Part shown: piece after piece, positions 18,138 to 27,063 of the stretch
Position numbering within the stretch: position 1 is the stretch's first letter
Layout: every line of letters begins with the position of its first letter
Assembly: GCF_014651615.1 (NCBI RefSeq)
Contig: NZ_BMXF01000001.1
Span: 1,583,731-1,647,730, forward strand
DNA: 64,000 bases
Direction: 5' to 3'
DNA from: Persicitalea jodogahamensis
Lineage (GTDB): Bacteria; Bacteroidota; Bacteroidia; Cytophagales; Spirosomataceae
Translations under genes and position numbers: made by a program
The notes under the pieces: generated by a model
Database searches by the model: none
What the model was told of the DNA's origin: nothing
Seen by the model: only the letters and a program-made list of their open reading frames with translations

Positions 18138-18989
18138 ATGCGAGTAACCGGGAGAATGATTGTTGCGGTATGGATGGCAGTTGGAACGCTGACTGCTTTT
18201 GGCCAGCGCAATGTTGAGGAGATTAGAAGAGAGTTTTTGGATACTGACTCCAGAGTGGTGCTGGTGGCATCGCACCGGGCCGTGCATCACTATTTCCCCG
18301 AAAATTCACTCCCGGCTGTACGAGAAGCCATTCGTTTGGGAATCGATATCGTTGAGATCGACGTAAAAGTGAGCAAAGATGGCGTTCCATTCCTGATGCA
18401 TGACCGTACGATGGATCGTACTACGACAGGGAAAGGTGATCCTGAAGAGTTTACTTTCATCGAACTACAAAAGCTTCGTCTGGTGGCAAATGGCAAGGAA
18501 ACGAACGAAAAGATTCCTGCTTTGCAAGATGTCCTGAACCTTGCGAAGGGGCATATCATGATCGATCTGGACCTGAAAACCGATCGGCTTGACGCTATCA
18601 TGGCTGTGGTAAAGAAAACCGGGACACAGAATATCGCCTTTTTTTTCGATAGCGACTACGAGGCGTTGGCGGAGGTCGAGCAGGCCGATGCTGACTATAT
18701 GCTCATGCCCCGCGCGTATTCCGAGGCGATGGCTGATTCTGCTATCATTCGTTTTGGTCCGGAGGTCGTCCATATCGATTCAAAATTCTACACACCCGAA
18801 GTTACCAGACTTATCAAAGGGAACAAGGCCCGGATCTGGATCAATGCCCTGGGGGAACCCGATCAGAAACTCAGGTCGGGAAAGGTGGAGGAGGCATTGA
18901 GCGATTTACTGCGATTCGGGGCTAATATCGTGCAGACTGATGAGCCTGAACTACTGCTGGATGCGTTGAAAAAAGCAGGCCGACACTGA
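18138..18989 (+). CDS. exported glycerophosphodiester phosphodiesterase
   Basis: This 283-residue protein has a signal peptide (about 1-22, ending TAFGQ) and a GDPD TIM-barrel with the full active-site set: His46-Arg47, Glu55-Asn56, Glu73-x-Asp75 and His88-Asp89. It hydrolyses glycerophosphodiesters to glycerol-3-phosphate and an alcohol, probably in the periplasm. GlpD, which oxidises glycerol-3-phosphate, is encoded about 1.3 kb downstream on the other strand, so the two may act in series. The next gene (FG-GAP) follows on the same strand after 79 bases. Confidence 0.92.
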   Translation: MRVTGRMIVAVWMAVGTLTAFGQRNVEEIRREFLDTDSRVVLVASHRAVHHYFPENSLPAVREAIRLGIDIVEIDVKVSKDGVPFLMHDRTMDRTTTGKGDPEEFTFIELQKLRLVANGKETNEKIPALQDVLNLAKGHIMIDLDLKTDRLDAIMAVVKKTGTQNIAFFFDSDYEALAEVEQADADYMLMPRAYSEAMADSAIIRFGPEVVHIDSKFYTPEVTRLIKGNKARIWINALGEPDQKLRSGKVEEALSDLLRFGANIVQTDEPELLLDALKKAGRH

Positions 18990-19068
18990 GCAAGACAGTT
19001 CCTGGATTTTTTATCAGTATAATTCCTGCCACTGCGGGTTCTAACGATAACTATAATCTTCGAATGAA

Positions 19069-20244
19069 ATGAAGCAAATTTTGGGTTTTCCTTTGATTTT
19101 AATTCTGGCTGTGGCAATCTCTGATGGTTTCGCCCAGACCCGAAAACCTCACCCGGTTTCTTTCACCAAACAAACCCTGACCCGCGACTTCATTGCCGAA
19201 GGTGCGGCAGTCGGCGACGTAAACAAAGACGGAAAGATAGACGTCATGTCCGGTGCCTACTGGTTCGAGGCACCCAATTGGACAGCTCATGAGTTGGCCG
19301 CGCCACAAACTTTCAAAAAAATGGAAGGGTACAGTGACTCATTCCTAGACTTTGCCATGGATGTCAATCAGGATGGCTGGGTAGATTTGATCCGCATCGA
19401 CTGGCCCGGCAAGGCCGCTGCCTGGCATGAAAATCCCAAAAATAAGCCCGGCCATTGGAAAATGCATCCGATTCACGACCACCTGGGCAACGAGTCGCCG
19501 ATGCTGGTGGATGTGGATGGCGACGGTCGGCTCGACATCCTCGGCAATGATCCCACAGCCAAGCAAGTAATCTGGATTAGCCCGCCTACCAAAAAAGGCG
19601 CTACGGAATGGACGAAATACGTCATCAGTAACGACGAGAAACTGGCCACGCACCAGTATACCCATGGCATCGGCTATGGCGATGTCAATGGGGACGGTAA
19701 GAAGGACATTGTCACTAAACTTGGCTGGTGGGAAGGTACCGGAAATCCAAAAGAGGAAAATTGGCAGTTCCACCCGGCTGATCTCGGCCAGGACTGCGCC
19801 CAAATGTACGTCCTTGACCTGAACGGTGATGGTCTGAACGACATTCTGAGTTCATCCGCCCATAATTATGGCATCTGGTGGCACGAGCAGGGCCGTGACG
19901 CCGATGGCCGCGAAACATGGACTGAACACGAGATCTTTAAGGCTTTTTCCCAAACCCATAGCCTGGCCATCGCCGATCTTGACGGCGATGGCGATCTGGA
20001 TTTTATTACGGGAAAGCGTCACCTGGCGCATCAAGGCAAAGATCCCGGTGGCCTCGACCCGCCGCTAATGTATTGGTTTGAATATAAGCTAGAGGGTAAG
20101 ACTCCGGTATGGACCCCTCACGAAATCGATAACGATTCCGGCTCCGGGCTGCATGTTACGGTGGTGGACATAAACAAAGATGGCCTGCCCGACATCGTGA
20201 CGGGAAATAAACGGGGCGTGCATGTGTTCATGCAAGAAAAGTAG
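19069..20244 (+). CDS. exported FG-GAP/VCBS repeat protein
   Basis: This 391-residue protein has a signal peptide (about 1-23, ending GFAQ) and then repeated calcium-binding-like segments of the form DVNxDGxxDxx, for example GDVNKDGKIDVM, DVNQDGWVDL, DVDGDGRLDIL, GDVNGDGKKDIV, DLNGDGLNDIL, DLDGDGDLDFI and DINKDGLPDIV. Together they form a beta-propeller of about seven blades. Such proteins are secreted or surface-bound; a binding or adhesive role is likely and no enzyme activity is evident. Its stop is only five bases from the convergent glpD stop. Confidence 0.88.
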   Translation: MKQILGFPLILILAVAISDGFAQTRKPHPVSFTKQTLTRDFIAEGAAVGDVNKDGKIDVMSGAYWFEAPNWTAHELAAPQTFKKMEGYSDSFLDFAMDVNQDGWVDLIRIDWPGKAAAWHENPKNKPGHWKMHPIHDHLGNESPMLVDVDGDGRLDILGNDPTAKQVIWISPPTKKGATEWTKYVISNDEKLATHQYTHGIGYGDVNGDGKKDIVTKLGWWEGTGNPKEENWQFHPADLGQDCAQMYVLDLNGDGLNDILSSSAHNYGIWWHEQGRDADGRETWTEHEIFKAFSQTHSLAIADLDGDGDLDFITGKRHLAHQGKDPGGLDPPLMYWFEYKLEGKTPVWTPHEIDNDSGSGLHVTVVDINKDGLPDIVTGNKRGVHVFMQEK

Positions 20245-20249
20245 CGTAA

Positions 20250-21884
20250 TTATCCCCCCGCTTCCCGCTGGAATTTGCGAACCATCGTTGTGTAGTCATT
20301 CATCATGCGGCGCTCGGTCTCGGCGTCCCAGCCTAGCTCCGCCGCCATCAGGTCGCAGACAGTAGGAAGACATTCGAGTGTAGCGTCCCAATCGGTGATT
20401 TCCATGCGGATGCGCCGGGCTAGAAAATCACGCGGTGTGACGGTCATTTCGTGGCGGGCGGCGTACACCACTTCGGCTCTGATGTAAGGAAGACGAGCCA
20501 CCAGCCGGTCAGCCAACGAAGCGTCACCCTGAATGAGATTTACGACGTTGTCAGCCCGTGACCCGTATTTCAGAATCAGGTGCTTGCAGGTGTCCTCGCC
20601 CAAATCGTACTTTTCATGAATGGTTTTCCAGGCTTCATAATCAAAATTTTCGCCGCCTGCCAGCAAATGGTCGGCGGTCAGGCAGGTACTTTCTTTTCCC
20701 AATAGCTCCTCCACTTTTTCCACGGCATCCTTTGCCATCAGGCGGTAGGTAGTCCATTTGCCCCCCAGCAGACTTACCAAGTTGGAATCTGGGTCGTGTT
20801 CCACCTCGTGGTCGCGGGTAAGGCCCTTGGTGGATTTGGTCGGGTCGGCGGCCAGCAACGGACGCAACCCGCCAAAGCCTGCCGTGACGTCCTCAGGTTG
20901 TGGCGATTTTTTTAAATAAGGGCGCAATGTCCCGAGCAGGAAATCGACCTCATTTTTTTCTAAAAAAGGCTCCTGCGTTCCATCCTTGAACTCGGTATCG
21001 GTAGTGCCCACAACCAGTTGCCCTTCGAACGGAATGGCAAAAACTACCCGGCCATCGCTGGTCTTGGGGATCAGCATGGCATCTGTGCTGTTCAGAGTTG
21101 CGTAAGGTAAAACTACATGCACGCCCTTGCTGGGGCGGATGCGGGAGGGGAGCTTTGGATTGGCCCAATGCCGAATCTGATCGGCAAAAGTACCGGTACA
21201 ATTAAGAAATATTTTGGCCTGAATCGAAAAACCTTCCCCGGTCAATTCGTCATGGACGTTCGCTGCCGTCAGTTTTCCGTCCTCGTCTTTTTCGAAACCC
21301 GCTATTCCCACGTAGTTTGCCACGGCCACACCCTGTTCCTGGGCCGACTGCACTATAGCCAGGCAATAGCGGGCGTCGTCGTGCTGGCCGTCGTAGTACA
21401 GAACTGCGCTGTGAAGTTTATTTTTATCCAGCGTAGGCATTCGCGCCAGAACCTCTTTTTTAGAAAGCCATTTGCCCTTGGGTAGTGTGTTGTCATTAGC
21501 AAACCAATCGTACATCTTAAGCCCGATACTGTAATACAGACCTTCAAATAGGGAAAAAACGGGCGTCAGGAGCGCCAGCGGGCGGGCCAGATGCGGCGCA
21601 TTTTTGATAACGATCCTTCGCTCTTCCAGTCCGTGACGAACCTGCTTCAACTGGGCGAAATCGAGCTTGGTAAAAGCCTGCTCAAGGTACCGGACACCAC
21701 CGTGGATAAGCTTGGTGGAACGGGAAGATGTTTCGGAAGCAAAGTCCTGCTTGTCGATCATTGCTACTTTATACCCACGCAAGGCGGCATCCAGGGCGCA
21801 GCCCGCACCGCTGGCACCGCCACCGATAATGCAGATGTCGAAATTTTCAGTTTTCAGCCGGGCAAGGTTCTCGGAGCGGTTCAT
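20250..21884 (-). CDS. glpD: FAD-dependent glycerol-3-phosphate dehydrogenase
   Basis: This 544-residue protein has the FAD-binding motif IIGGGASGAG near residue 20, the SSRSTKLIHGGVRYLE segment near 55 and the GlpD C-terminal helical domain (about 400-520). It oxidises glycerol-3-phosphate to dihydroxyacetone phosphate and passes electrons to menaquinone at the membrane. Its length fits the family (500-560). It stands alone on its strand with no glpF or glpK nearby. The upstream glycerophosphodiesterase could supply its substrate. Confidence 0.94.
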   Translation of the reverse strand: MNRSENLARLKTENFDICIIGGGASGAGCALDAALRGYKVAMIDKQDFASETSSRSTKLIHGGVRYLEQAFTKLDFAQLKQVRHGLEERRIVIKNAPHLARPLALLTPVFSLFEGLYYSIGLKMYDWFANDNTLPKGKWLSKKEVLARMPTLDKNKLHSAVLYYDGQHDDARYCLAIVQSAQEQGVAVANYVGIAGFEKDEDGKLTAANVHDELTGEGFSIQAKIFLNCTGTFADQIRHWANPKLPSRIRPSKGVHVVLPYATLNSTDAMLIPKTSDGRVVFAIPFEGQLVVGTTDTEFKDGTQEPFLEKNEVDFLLGTLRPYLKKSPQPEDVTAGFGGLRPLLAADPTKSTKGLTRDHEVEHDPDSNLVSLLGGKWTTYRLMAKDAVEKVEELLGKESTCLTADHLLAGGENFDYEAWKTIHEKYDLGEDTCKHLILKYGSRADNVVNLIQGDASLADRLVARLPYIRAEVVYAARHEMTVTPRDFLARRIRMEITDWDATLECLPTVCDLMAAELGWDAETERRMMNDYTTMVRKFQREAGG

Positions 21885-22045
21885 GGGCAGTAGAGTTGAA
21901 GAGGGTTTGCAAAACTAGCATCTTTCGTGGAAGTCTGCGTTCAGGAGGGACATCCATCCGCTTACAAATTGAAGCAGGAATGGATTTTGTAAGGAAAATT
22001 TTGTATTTTCAAACCCATTTTGCCTACTCCTAAACTCTGCCGCCC

Positions 22046-22426
22046 ATGAATAACTCACCTAGTCCCCCTAACCTCAGGTTCGAACTACTTCTCTGGAAGA
22101 ACGAACTGGAATTCAACCGCCGCGAGCTGGCTATTTTTGAAAGTTACCTTCTCAACTTAGAGGGAAAAATTCTTCCTCACAGGCTTTCGGAGCTTATGAG
22201 CCAGCTTCATGACTACCTTCAATCAGTTAACAAGCTGTTGGAGGAAATTGCGGCTGACAGCATTCATTGCACCGATAAGGCTGCTTTAGGTACCAACAGA
22301 GGTAGTTGGCAAAACACGAAACAGGAGTGCCGGTATATCAGGGAAGAAATATTTTATTTTGAGCAGAACTACCATCAATTCAGAAATCAGTTCTGCACTT
22401 TCGCCGCCGGATTGGAAGCGGCCTGA
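22046..22426 (+). CDS. small helical hypothetical protein
   Basis: I do not recognise this 126-residue protein. It has no signal peptide or membrane segment and is strongly helical with coiled-coil character, for example ELLLWKNELEFNRRELAIFE and LMSQLHDYLQSVNKLLEEI, with a Gly-rich break near residue 85. Three Cys are present (near 73, 97 and 117). It precedes the BON-LysM gene by about 120 bases on the same strand. Codon use looks normal for the window, so it is probably a real gene. Confidence 0.65.
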   Translation: MNNSPSPPNLRFELLLWKNELEFNRRELAIFESYLLNLEGKILPHRLSELMSQLHDYLQSVNKLLEEIAADSIHCTDKAALGTNRGSWQNTKQECRYIREEIFYFEQNYHQFRNQFCTFAAGLEAA

Positions 22427-22473
22427 ATAAGCGAAATGCAATGTGACGGGCACAATTATTTTACGTATAAAGC

Positions 22474-22503
22474 TTGTCGGATTGGCCAAAAATTATAGAT
22501 TTG
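22474..22503 (+). promoter_or_regulatory. putative promoter of the BON-LysM gene
   Basis: A TTG (22474-22476) and TAGATTTG (22496-22503), a match to TAnnTTTG, are 19 bases apart. They lie 42 bases before the ATG at 22545, which supports that start over an upstream in-frame codon at 22443. Confidence 0.55.
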
Positions 22504-22544
22504 GGCTATTCGAGTTTTATTATTCATTTAACCAAAAGAAAAAC

Positions 22545-23003
22545 ATGGGATTGATGTCATTTTTAAAAGGAGTTGGAGAGAAAGTCTTCAAAAAAGAAGA
22601 AGCTGCCACTCCTGCTGCCGAAGCCGAACCCCTCCGCGCGAGTGCCTTGCTGGCGCACGTGAAGGCTTTGGGATTAACCTATAAGACCATTCAGGTCAAA
22701 ACTTCCGGTGATAAGGTGACACTGGAAGGTGAAGTGGAAAAACAGGCTGACGCCGAGCGCATCGCGCTGGCCGTGGGCAACGTGGAAGGTGTGTCGGAAG
22801 TGGACAACAATATGAAAGTTGCCGAATCTGCCCCCGAAGCTACATATTACACGGTGAAAAGTGGTGACTCACTCTCCAAAATAGCCAAGGAAGTGTACGG
22901 TGATATGAAAAAGTACCCCCAGATTTTTGAAGCGAATAAACCAATGTTGTCTGACCCCGATAAGATTTATCCGGGACAGGTACTGCGTATTCCCAAAGAA
23001 TAG
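22545..23003 (+). CDS. BON and LysM domain protein (Kbp/YgaU type)
   Basis: The start at 22545 gives 152 residues beginning MGLMSFLKGVGEKVF; an upstream in-frame start at 22443 would add 34 residues that cross the promoter. A BON domain covers about residues 30-92 (VTLEGEVEKQADAERIALAV) and a LysM domain about 101-151 (YTVKSGDSLSKIAKEVYGD). The same architecture is found in Escherichia coli Kbp (YgaU), a cytoplasmic potassium-binding protein. With no signal peptide here, a cytoplasmic role fits better than peptidoglycan binding. A strong terminator follows. Confidence 0.9.
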   Translation: MGLMSFLKGVGEKVFKKEEAATPAAEAEPLRASALLAHVKALGLTYKTIQVKTSGDKVTLEGEVEKQADAERIALAVGNVEGVSEVDNNMKVAESAPEATYYTVKSGDSLSKIAKEVYGDMKKYPQIFEANKPMLSDPDKIYPGQVLRIPKE

Positions 23004-23020
23004 GTACTTCAGGTTTTTAC

Positions 23021-23057
23021 AAAAAGGCACCCGCTGAATTTCAGCGGGTGCCTTTTT
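23021..23057. terminator. bidirectional intrinsic terminator
   Basis: A perfect 13-bp inverted repeat, GGCACCCGCTGAA (23026-23038) and its complement (23040-23052), is flanked by A5 on the left and T5 on the right. It sits between the convergent BON-LysM and VWA genes and should serve both. Confidence 0.9.
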
Positions 23058-23087
23058 CTTTTCTGACTAAACAAGGCTGGCCGCCAA

Positions 23088-24191
23088 TTATTTGATATTC
23101 TTCCGGCGGTTGCGCTGAAAATCTTCCAATACGAAGCTGCCCAGTCCATCCAGATTGCTGTAATAGGCACGGCCATTGTTGACCTGGGTGAAATTCTGGA
23201 CGAATTGCTTCAGATAGGGGTCGGAAGCAATCATGAACGTGGTGACCGGAATGTCGAGCCGGCGGCATTGGGCGGCTAGTGTGAGCGTCTTGCTCACGAT
23301 TTTTCGATCCAGACCAAAACTATTCTTGTAATACTTTATCCCCTCTTTAAGACAGGTAGGCTTGCCATCTGTAATCATGAAAATCTGCTTATTGCGGGTT
23401 TTACGGCGACGCAGCAAGTCCATGGCAAGTTCCAGCCCGGCAACGGTGTTGGTGTGGTACGGACCAACTTCCAGGTACGGTAAATCCTTGATTTGTATCT
23501 GCCAGGCGTCATTTCCGAAAACAATGATGTCCAGCGAATCTTTGGGGTACTTTGTCTTTATCAGTTCAGCCATCGCCAGCGCCACTTTCTTGGCGGGCGT
23601 AATGCGGTCTTCGCCGTAAAGGATCATGGAATGGCTGATGTCGATCATCATGACGGTCGATGTCGTCGTCTTTTGCTCCTTTTCCACTACTTCCAGATCC
23701 TGCTCCATAAGAGTAAAGTCGCCGATCCCGTGGTTTACCTGGGCATTTTTGATAGACTCAGTCATCGAAATCTGCTCGAGCGAATCGCCAAACTGATAGG
23801 GACGCACATCGCTGCTCAGTTCATCGCCAGTTCCTGAGTAGGGAGTATGGTGATTCCCCCCGGATTTGGAGCGCTTCAGTTTGCCGAAAATCTCGTCCAG
23901 GGCACTTTTCCGAATACTTTGCTCGCCCTTGGGAGTCATCACGACTTGCCCATCTCCGTCTTTTTCAGTGATGTATCCCTTTTTCTTCAAGTCTTCATAG
24001 AAATCGCCGATACCATACTTATCGTTGGTTAGGCTATACCGACGATCCAACTCGCTGAGCCACTGCATGGCTTCGGAAACATTGCCGGAAGTCATCAATA
24101 ATAACTGCTGAAAAATATTGAGCAATTGGTCAAACTTACTATTCGGCCCTTGCTCCTCGGGAATGAATCTGGAAAAATGATGGCCCTGCAT
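23088..24191 (-). CDS. VWA domain-containing protein
   Basis: This 367-residue protein has a C-terminal von Willebrand A domain (about 177-350) with an intact MIDAS motif D184-I-S-H-S188 and a later Thr/Asp region (ITDGKPT). The N-terminal 175 residues are helical and polar and include LNIFQQLLLMTSGNVSEAMQWL. No signal peptide is seen, so it is probably cytoplasmic. Similar proteins usually pair with a MoxR-type AAA ATPase as metal-insertion or quality-control chaperones, but no such partner lies beside it here. The role is open. Confidence 0.85.
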   Translation of the reverse strand: MQGHHFSRFIPEEQGPNSKFDQLLNIFQQLLLMTSGNVSEAMQWLSELDRRYSLTNDKYGIGDFYEDLKKKGYITEKDGDGQVVMTPKGEQSIRKSALDEIFGKLKRSKSGGNHHTPYSGTGDELSSDVRPYQFGDSLEQISMTESIKNAQVNHGIGDFTLMEQDLEVVEKEQKTTTSTVMMIDISHSMILYGEDRITPAKKVALAMAELIKTKYPKDSLDIIVFGNDAWQIQIKDLPYLEVGPYHTNTVAGLELAMDLLRRRKTRNKQIFMITDGKPTCLKEGIKYYKNSFGLDRKIVSKTLTLAAQCRRLDIPVTTFMIASDPYLKQFVQNFTQVNNGRAYYSNLDGLGSFVLEDFQRNRRKNIK

Positions 24192-24312
24192 ATCAGTATG
24201 GGATTTTGAATAAATGGGAGAACACGGATGTGGATATACCTTTTCTAACGCAATATCCGGGGTTTTGGTTTTTCAGTGAAAGCAAGTCTTTCCGTGAGGA
24301 AAGTAAAAAGGT

Positions 24313-24346
24313 TGAAAAAAGCAGAGGCGGCCCCAGGGGCCGCCTC
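24313..24346 (-). terminator. intrinsic terminator after the bacilliredoxin gene
   Basis: On the minus strand a perfect 11-bp stem, GAGGCGGCCCC/GGGGCCGCCTC, with a 1-base centre is followed by TGC and six T. It lies 57 bases past the stop at 24403. Confidence 0.85.
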
Positions 24347-24402
24347 AACCAAAATCTGCATGATAAAGTAATGAAGCGCTCAGACGGCCTCATCGGAACG
24401 AA

Positions 24403-24831
24403 TTATGCTTTTTCGCCGCAAAACTCTTCAAATGCCATCACTAAGTGCTGAGCAATCATCTCAGCGGAGCGGCCTTCGATGTGGTGGCGCTCGATGAAAT
24501 GAATCAGTTCGTCATCGCGGAACATGGCAATGGCAGGTGATGAGGGAGGGTAGGGGAGCGTGTATTCGCGCATTTTGTTAACAGCATCGGTATCGACACC
24601 GGCGAATACCGTCACCAGGTTGTCCGGCTTGATTTCGCTCTTGGCCAGAGCGGCCTTCACGCCCGGACGGGCAGCGCCCGCTGCACAGCCACAGACCGAG
24701 TTGATCATCACCAGCGTGACGCCTTCGGCATTGGTCATGAAATTATCTACCGCCTCAGCGGTCAAAAGCTCCTGAAAACCAACACTCGTGAGATCGGCTT
24801 TCATGGGGGCAACTAAATGTGGAGGATACAT
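24403..24831 (-). CDS. BrxA/BrxB family bacilliredoxin
   Basis: The start at 24831 gives 142 residues beginning MYPPHLVAPM, the usual N-terminus; an in-frame ATG at 24873 adds 14 residues that do not fit. The thioredoxin-like fold carries the Cys47-Gly48-Cys49 (CGC) motif characteristic of YphP/YqiW bacilliredoxins. In Firmicutes these remove bacillithiol from oxidised proteins; in Bacteroidota the thiol partner is less clear. It follows the suf genes on the same strand after 85 bases, so it may be part of that operon and link redox repair to Fe-S biogenesis. Confidence 0.9.
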   Translation of the reverse strand: MYPPHLVAPMKADLTSVGFQELLTAEAVDNFMTNAEGVTLVMINSVCGCAAGAARPGVKAALAKSEIKPDNLVTVFAGVDTDAVNKMREYTLPYPPSSPAIAMFRDDELIHFIERHHIEGRSAEMIAQHLVMAFEEFCGEKA

Positions 24832-24915
24832 AGTGTTTCTTTTAAGTTTATGAGTAAAAGTTTTTGAGTTCAAAGTACCAGGTACTTAGTCTGGCTTTTT
24901 CGCTTCGCGCTTGAC

Positions 24916-25242
24916 TTACATAAAGCCCAGTTCGAGCCTTGCCTCTTCAGACATCATTTCGGTGGTGTAGGGCGGATCGAACGTGAGTTCCAGACTGACA
25001 TCGTTCACACCTTCCACTTCCCGGATGCGCTGCTCGACTTCGCCCGGCAAAGTACCTGCCGAAGGACAGGAAGGCGAGGTCAGAGTCATGGAAACATAGA
25101 CGTTGTTCACCGGAAATATCTTAAGGTCGTAAATCAAGCCTAACTCGTAGACATCCACCGGAATCTCCGGATCGTATACGCGCTTGATCGCCTTCACGAT
25201 CTCCTCTTTCAATTCTGCTTCAGTTAGGGTGGTAGTTTCCAT
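24916..25242 (-). CDS. sufT: SUF-associated DUF59/MIP18 family protein SufT
   Basis: This 108-residue protein is a MIP18/DUF59 domain with the conserved DPEIPVDVYELGLIYD and the Cys59 motif TSPSCPSAGTLP. SufT-type proteins help deliver or mature Fe-S clusters for client proteins. It lies 76 bases downstream of sufE on the same strand, which fits the common Bacteroidota suf cluster. PaaD-like phenylacetate proteins share the fold but the neighbours exclude that reading. Confidence 0.92.
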   Translation of the reverse strand: METTTLTEAELKEEIVKAIKRVYDPEIPVDVYELGLIYDLKIFPVNNVYVSMTLTSPSCPSAGTLPGEVEQRIREVEGVNDVSLELTFDPPYTTEMMSEEARLELGFM

Positions 25243-25318
25243 GACAGGGTAGTTCTTATGAAGAATATCTGAAATACAAGCTGAGAGCCGATCGGGGCGC
25301 CCCGTGGCGGCTGACAGC

Positions 25319-25741
25319 TTAGCTATTTAAGCTTTGATAGGCCAATCCGTACGTTTTCATTTGCTTCACCATGCTGGCCAGGCCGTTGGATCGGGTCTGG
25401 GCCAGGTGCTGGTGCAGGCCGATTCTTTCCATAAAATAAAGGTCGGCCTGGGCGATTTGCTCGGCGGTATGGCCAGACAGTACTTTGACCAGCATACTCA
25501 CCAGCCCTTTCACGATAATCGCATCACTATCAGCCTCGAAATTTACGTTTTCTCCGTCGGTTTCAGCATGCAGCCACACTCGCGACTGGCAGCCCTTTAT
25601 AATGTTTTCCTCGGTCTTGAATTCTTCGGGCAATGGCGCCAACTGCTTGCCCATGTCTATTATATATTCGTATTTACTCTCCCAGTCGTCAAAAAGAGCA
25701 AAGTCTTCAATGAGTTCGTCCTGTGTCTCGTTTATAGTCAT
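25319..25741 (-). CDS. sufE: cysteine desulfuration protein SufE
   Basis: This 140-residue protein matches SufE in length and carries the persulfide-accepting Cys51 in IIKGCQSRVWL. SufE takes sulfane sulfur from SufS and passes it to the scaffold. Its start lies one base after the sufS stop at 25743, so the genes are translationally coupled. Confidence 0.95.
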   Translation of the reverse strand: MTINETQDELIEDFALFDDWESKYEYIIDMGKQLAPLPEEFKTEENIIKGCQSRVWLHAETDGENVNFEADSDAIIVKGLVSMLVKVLSGHTAEQIAQADLYFMERIGLHQHLAQTRSNGLASMVKQMKTYGLAYQSLNS

Positions 25742-25742
25742 C

Positions 25743-26987
25743 TTATCCCAACATCTTTTTTACCTTCAGCAATCCTGCTACCAGGTGGTCGATTTCTTCG
25801 GTTGTGTTGTAAACAGCGAATGAGGCGCGGGAGGTTCCGGGTATGCCGAAGCGGTGCATCAAGGGTTGCGTGCAGTGGTGACCGGTACGAATGGCAATAC
25901 CCTGCTGGTCGAGCAAAACGCCAATATCCTGATGGTGGATGCCGTCCATGAGAAATGAAATGACACTCACTTTTTCTTTGGCGGTCCCCACTATTTTTAG
26001 TCCTTCGATACTGGACAATGCCTCGGTGGCATAGCGCAGCAAGTGATGCTCGTAATCGGCAATGGCTTCTTTTCCAAGATTTTCGACATAGTTGATGGCC
26101 GTCTTGGCCGCAACTACATCAGCGATATTGGGCGTGCCAGCTTCAAACTTGTAGGGTAGTTCGTTATAGGTCGTTTTCTCGAATGTGACTTCCTTAATCA
26201 TTTCTCCGCCTCCCCGGTAAGGCGGCATGGCGTTCAGAATTGCTTCTTTTCCATACAGAACACCCATGCCCGTCGGGCCGTAAAGCTTGTGTAAAGAAAA
26301 CGCGTAGAAATCGCAATCCAGCGCCTGCACATCGATATCAATATGCGACGTTGCCTGCGCTCCGTCAATCAGTACCTTGGCACCTACCTCGTGGGCTTTT
26401 TTAATGATTTCAGCCACCGGGTTGATCGTACCCAACGCATTGGACACATGTACGACGGAAACGAACTTGGTCTTTTCCGAGAGCATTTTCTCATACTCAT
26501 CCATAAGAAGCTCTCCCGCGTCATTGATAGGAATGATGCGCAGGACGCATCCCTTCTCCTCACAAAGCATCTGCCAGGGAACGATATTGGAGTGGTGCTC
26601 CATCGTGCTGATGATGATCTCATCGCCCTCTTGAAGAAACGTGCGTCCGTAGCTCTGAGCCACCAGGTTGATGCCGTCCGTAGTGCCGTAGGTAAAAATG
26701 ACCTCCTCCGGCAACCGGGCATTGATGAAATTCTGAATCCGGCGACGCGATGCCTCAAACTCGGCCGTTGCCTTTTCCGCCAGGTGATGGATGCCCCGGT
26801 GAATATTGGCATTGGTACGTTCGTAATATCCCGCCAGTGCCTCAATCACTTGTCGTGGTTTCTGAGTGGTGGCGGCATTATCGAAGTATACCAGCGGCTT
26901 GCCATTCACGATCTGATCCAAAATCGGGAAGTCCGACCTGATCTGGCCCATGTCCAGTTGCGGGATGGTGTATGTTTCTGAAATCAT
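25743..26987 (-). CDS. sufS: cysteine desulfurase SufS
   Basis: The start at 26987 gives 414 residues beginning MISETYTIPQL; in-frame starts at 27011 and 27083 are possible, the last overlapping sufD. The group II desulfurase fold shows YFDNAATTQKP near the N-terminus, the PLP lysine in SLHKLYGPTG and the active-site Cys in GHHCTQPLM. It frees sulfur from cysteine as a protein persulfide for SufE. The gene sits between sufD and sufE with tight spacing. The family assignment is secure. Confidence 0.94.
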   Translation of the reverse strand: MISETYTIPQLDMGQIRSDFPILDQIVNGKPLVYFDNAATTQKPRQVIEALAGYYERTNANIHRGIHHLAEKATAEFEASRRRIQNFINARLPEEVIFTYGTTDGINLVAQSYGRTFLQEGDEIIISTMEHHSNIVPWQMLCEEKGCVLRIIPINDAGELLMDEYEKMLSEKTKFVSVVHVSNALGTINPVAEIIKKAHEVGAKVLIDGAQATSHIDIDVQALDCDFYAFSLHKLYGPTGMGVLYGKEAILNAMPPYRGGGEMIKEVTFEKTTYNELPYKFEAGTPNIADVVAAKTAINYVENLGKEAIADYEHHLLRYATEALSSIEGLKIVGTAKEKVSVISFLMDGIHHQDIGVLLDQQGIAIRTGHHCTQPLMHRFGIPGTSRASFAVYNTTEEIDHLVAGLLKVKKMLG

Positions 26988-27063
26988 ATTCTCACGTGCT
27001 TGGTACTGCATGGCTGATGCCTGTTTTGGAGTGTGGGTTTTCCCATATCGGGAACCCCGAAGA

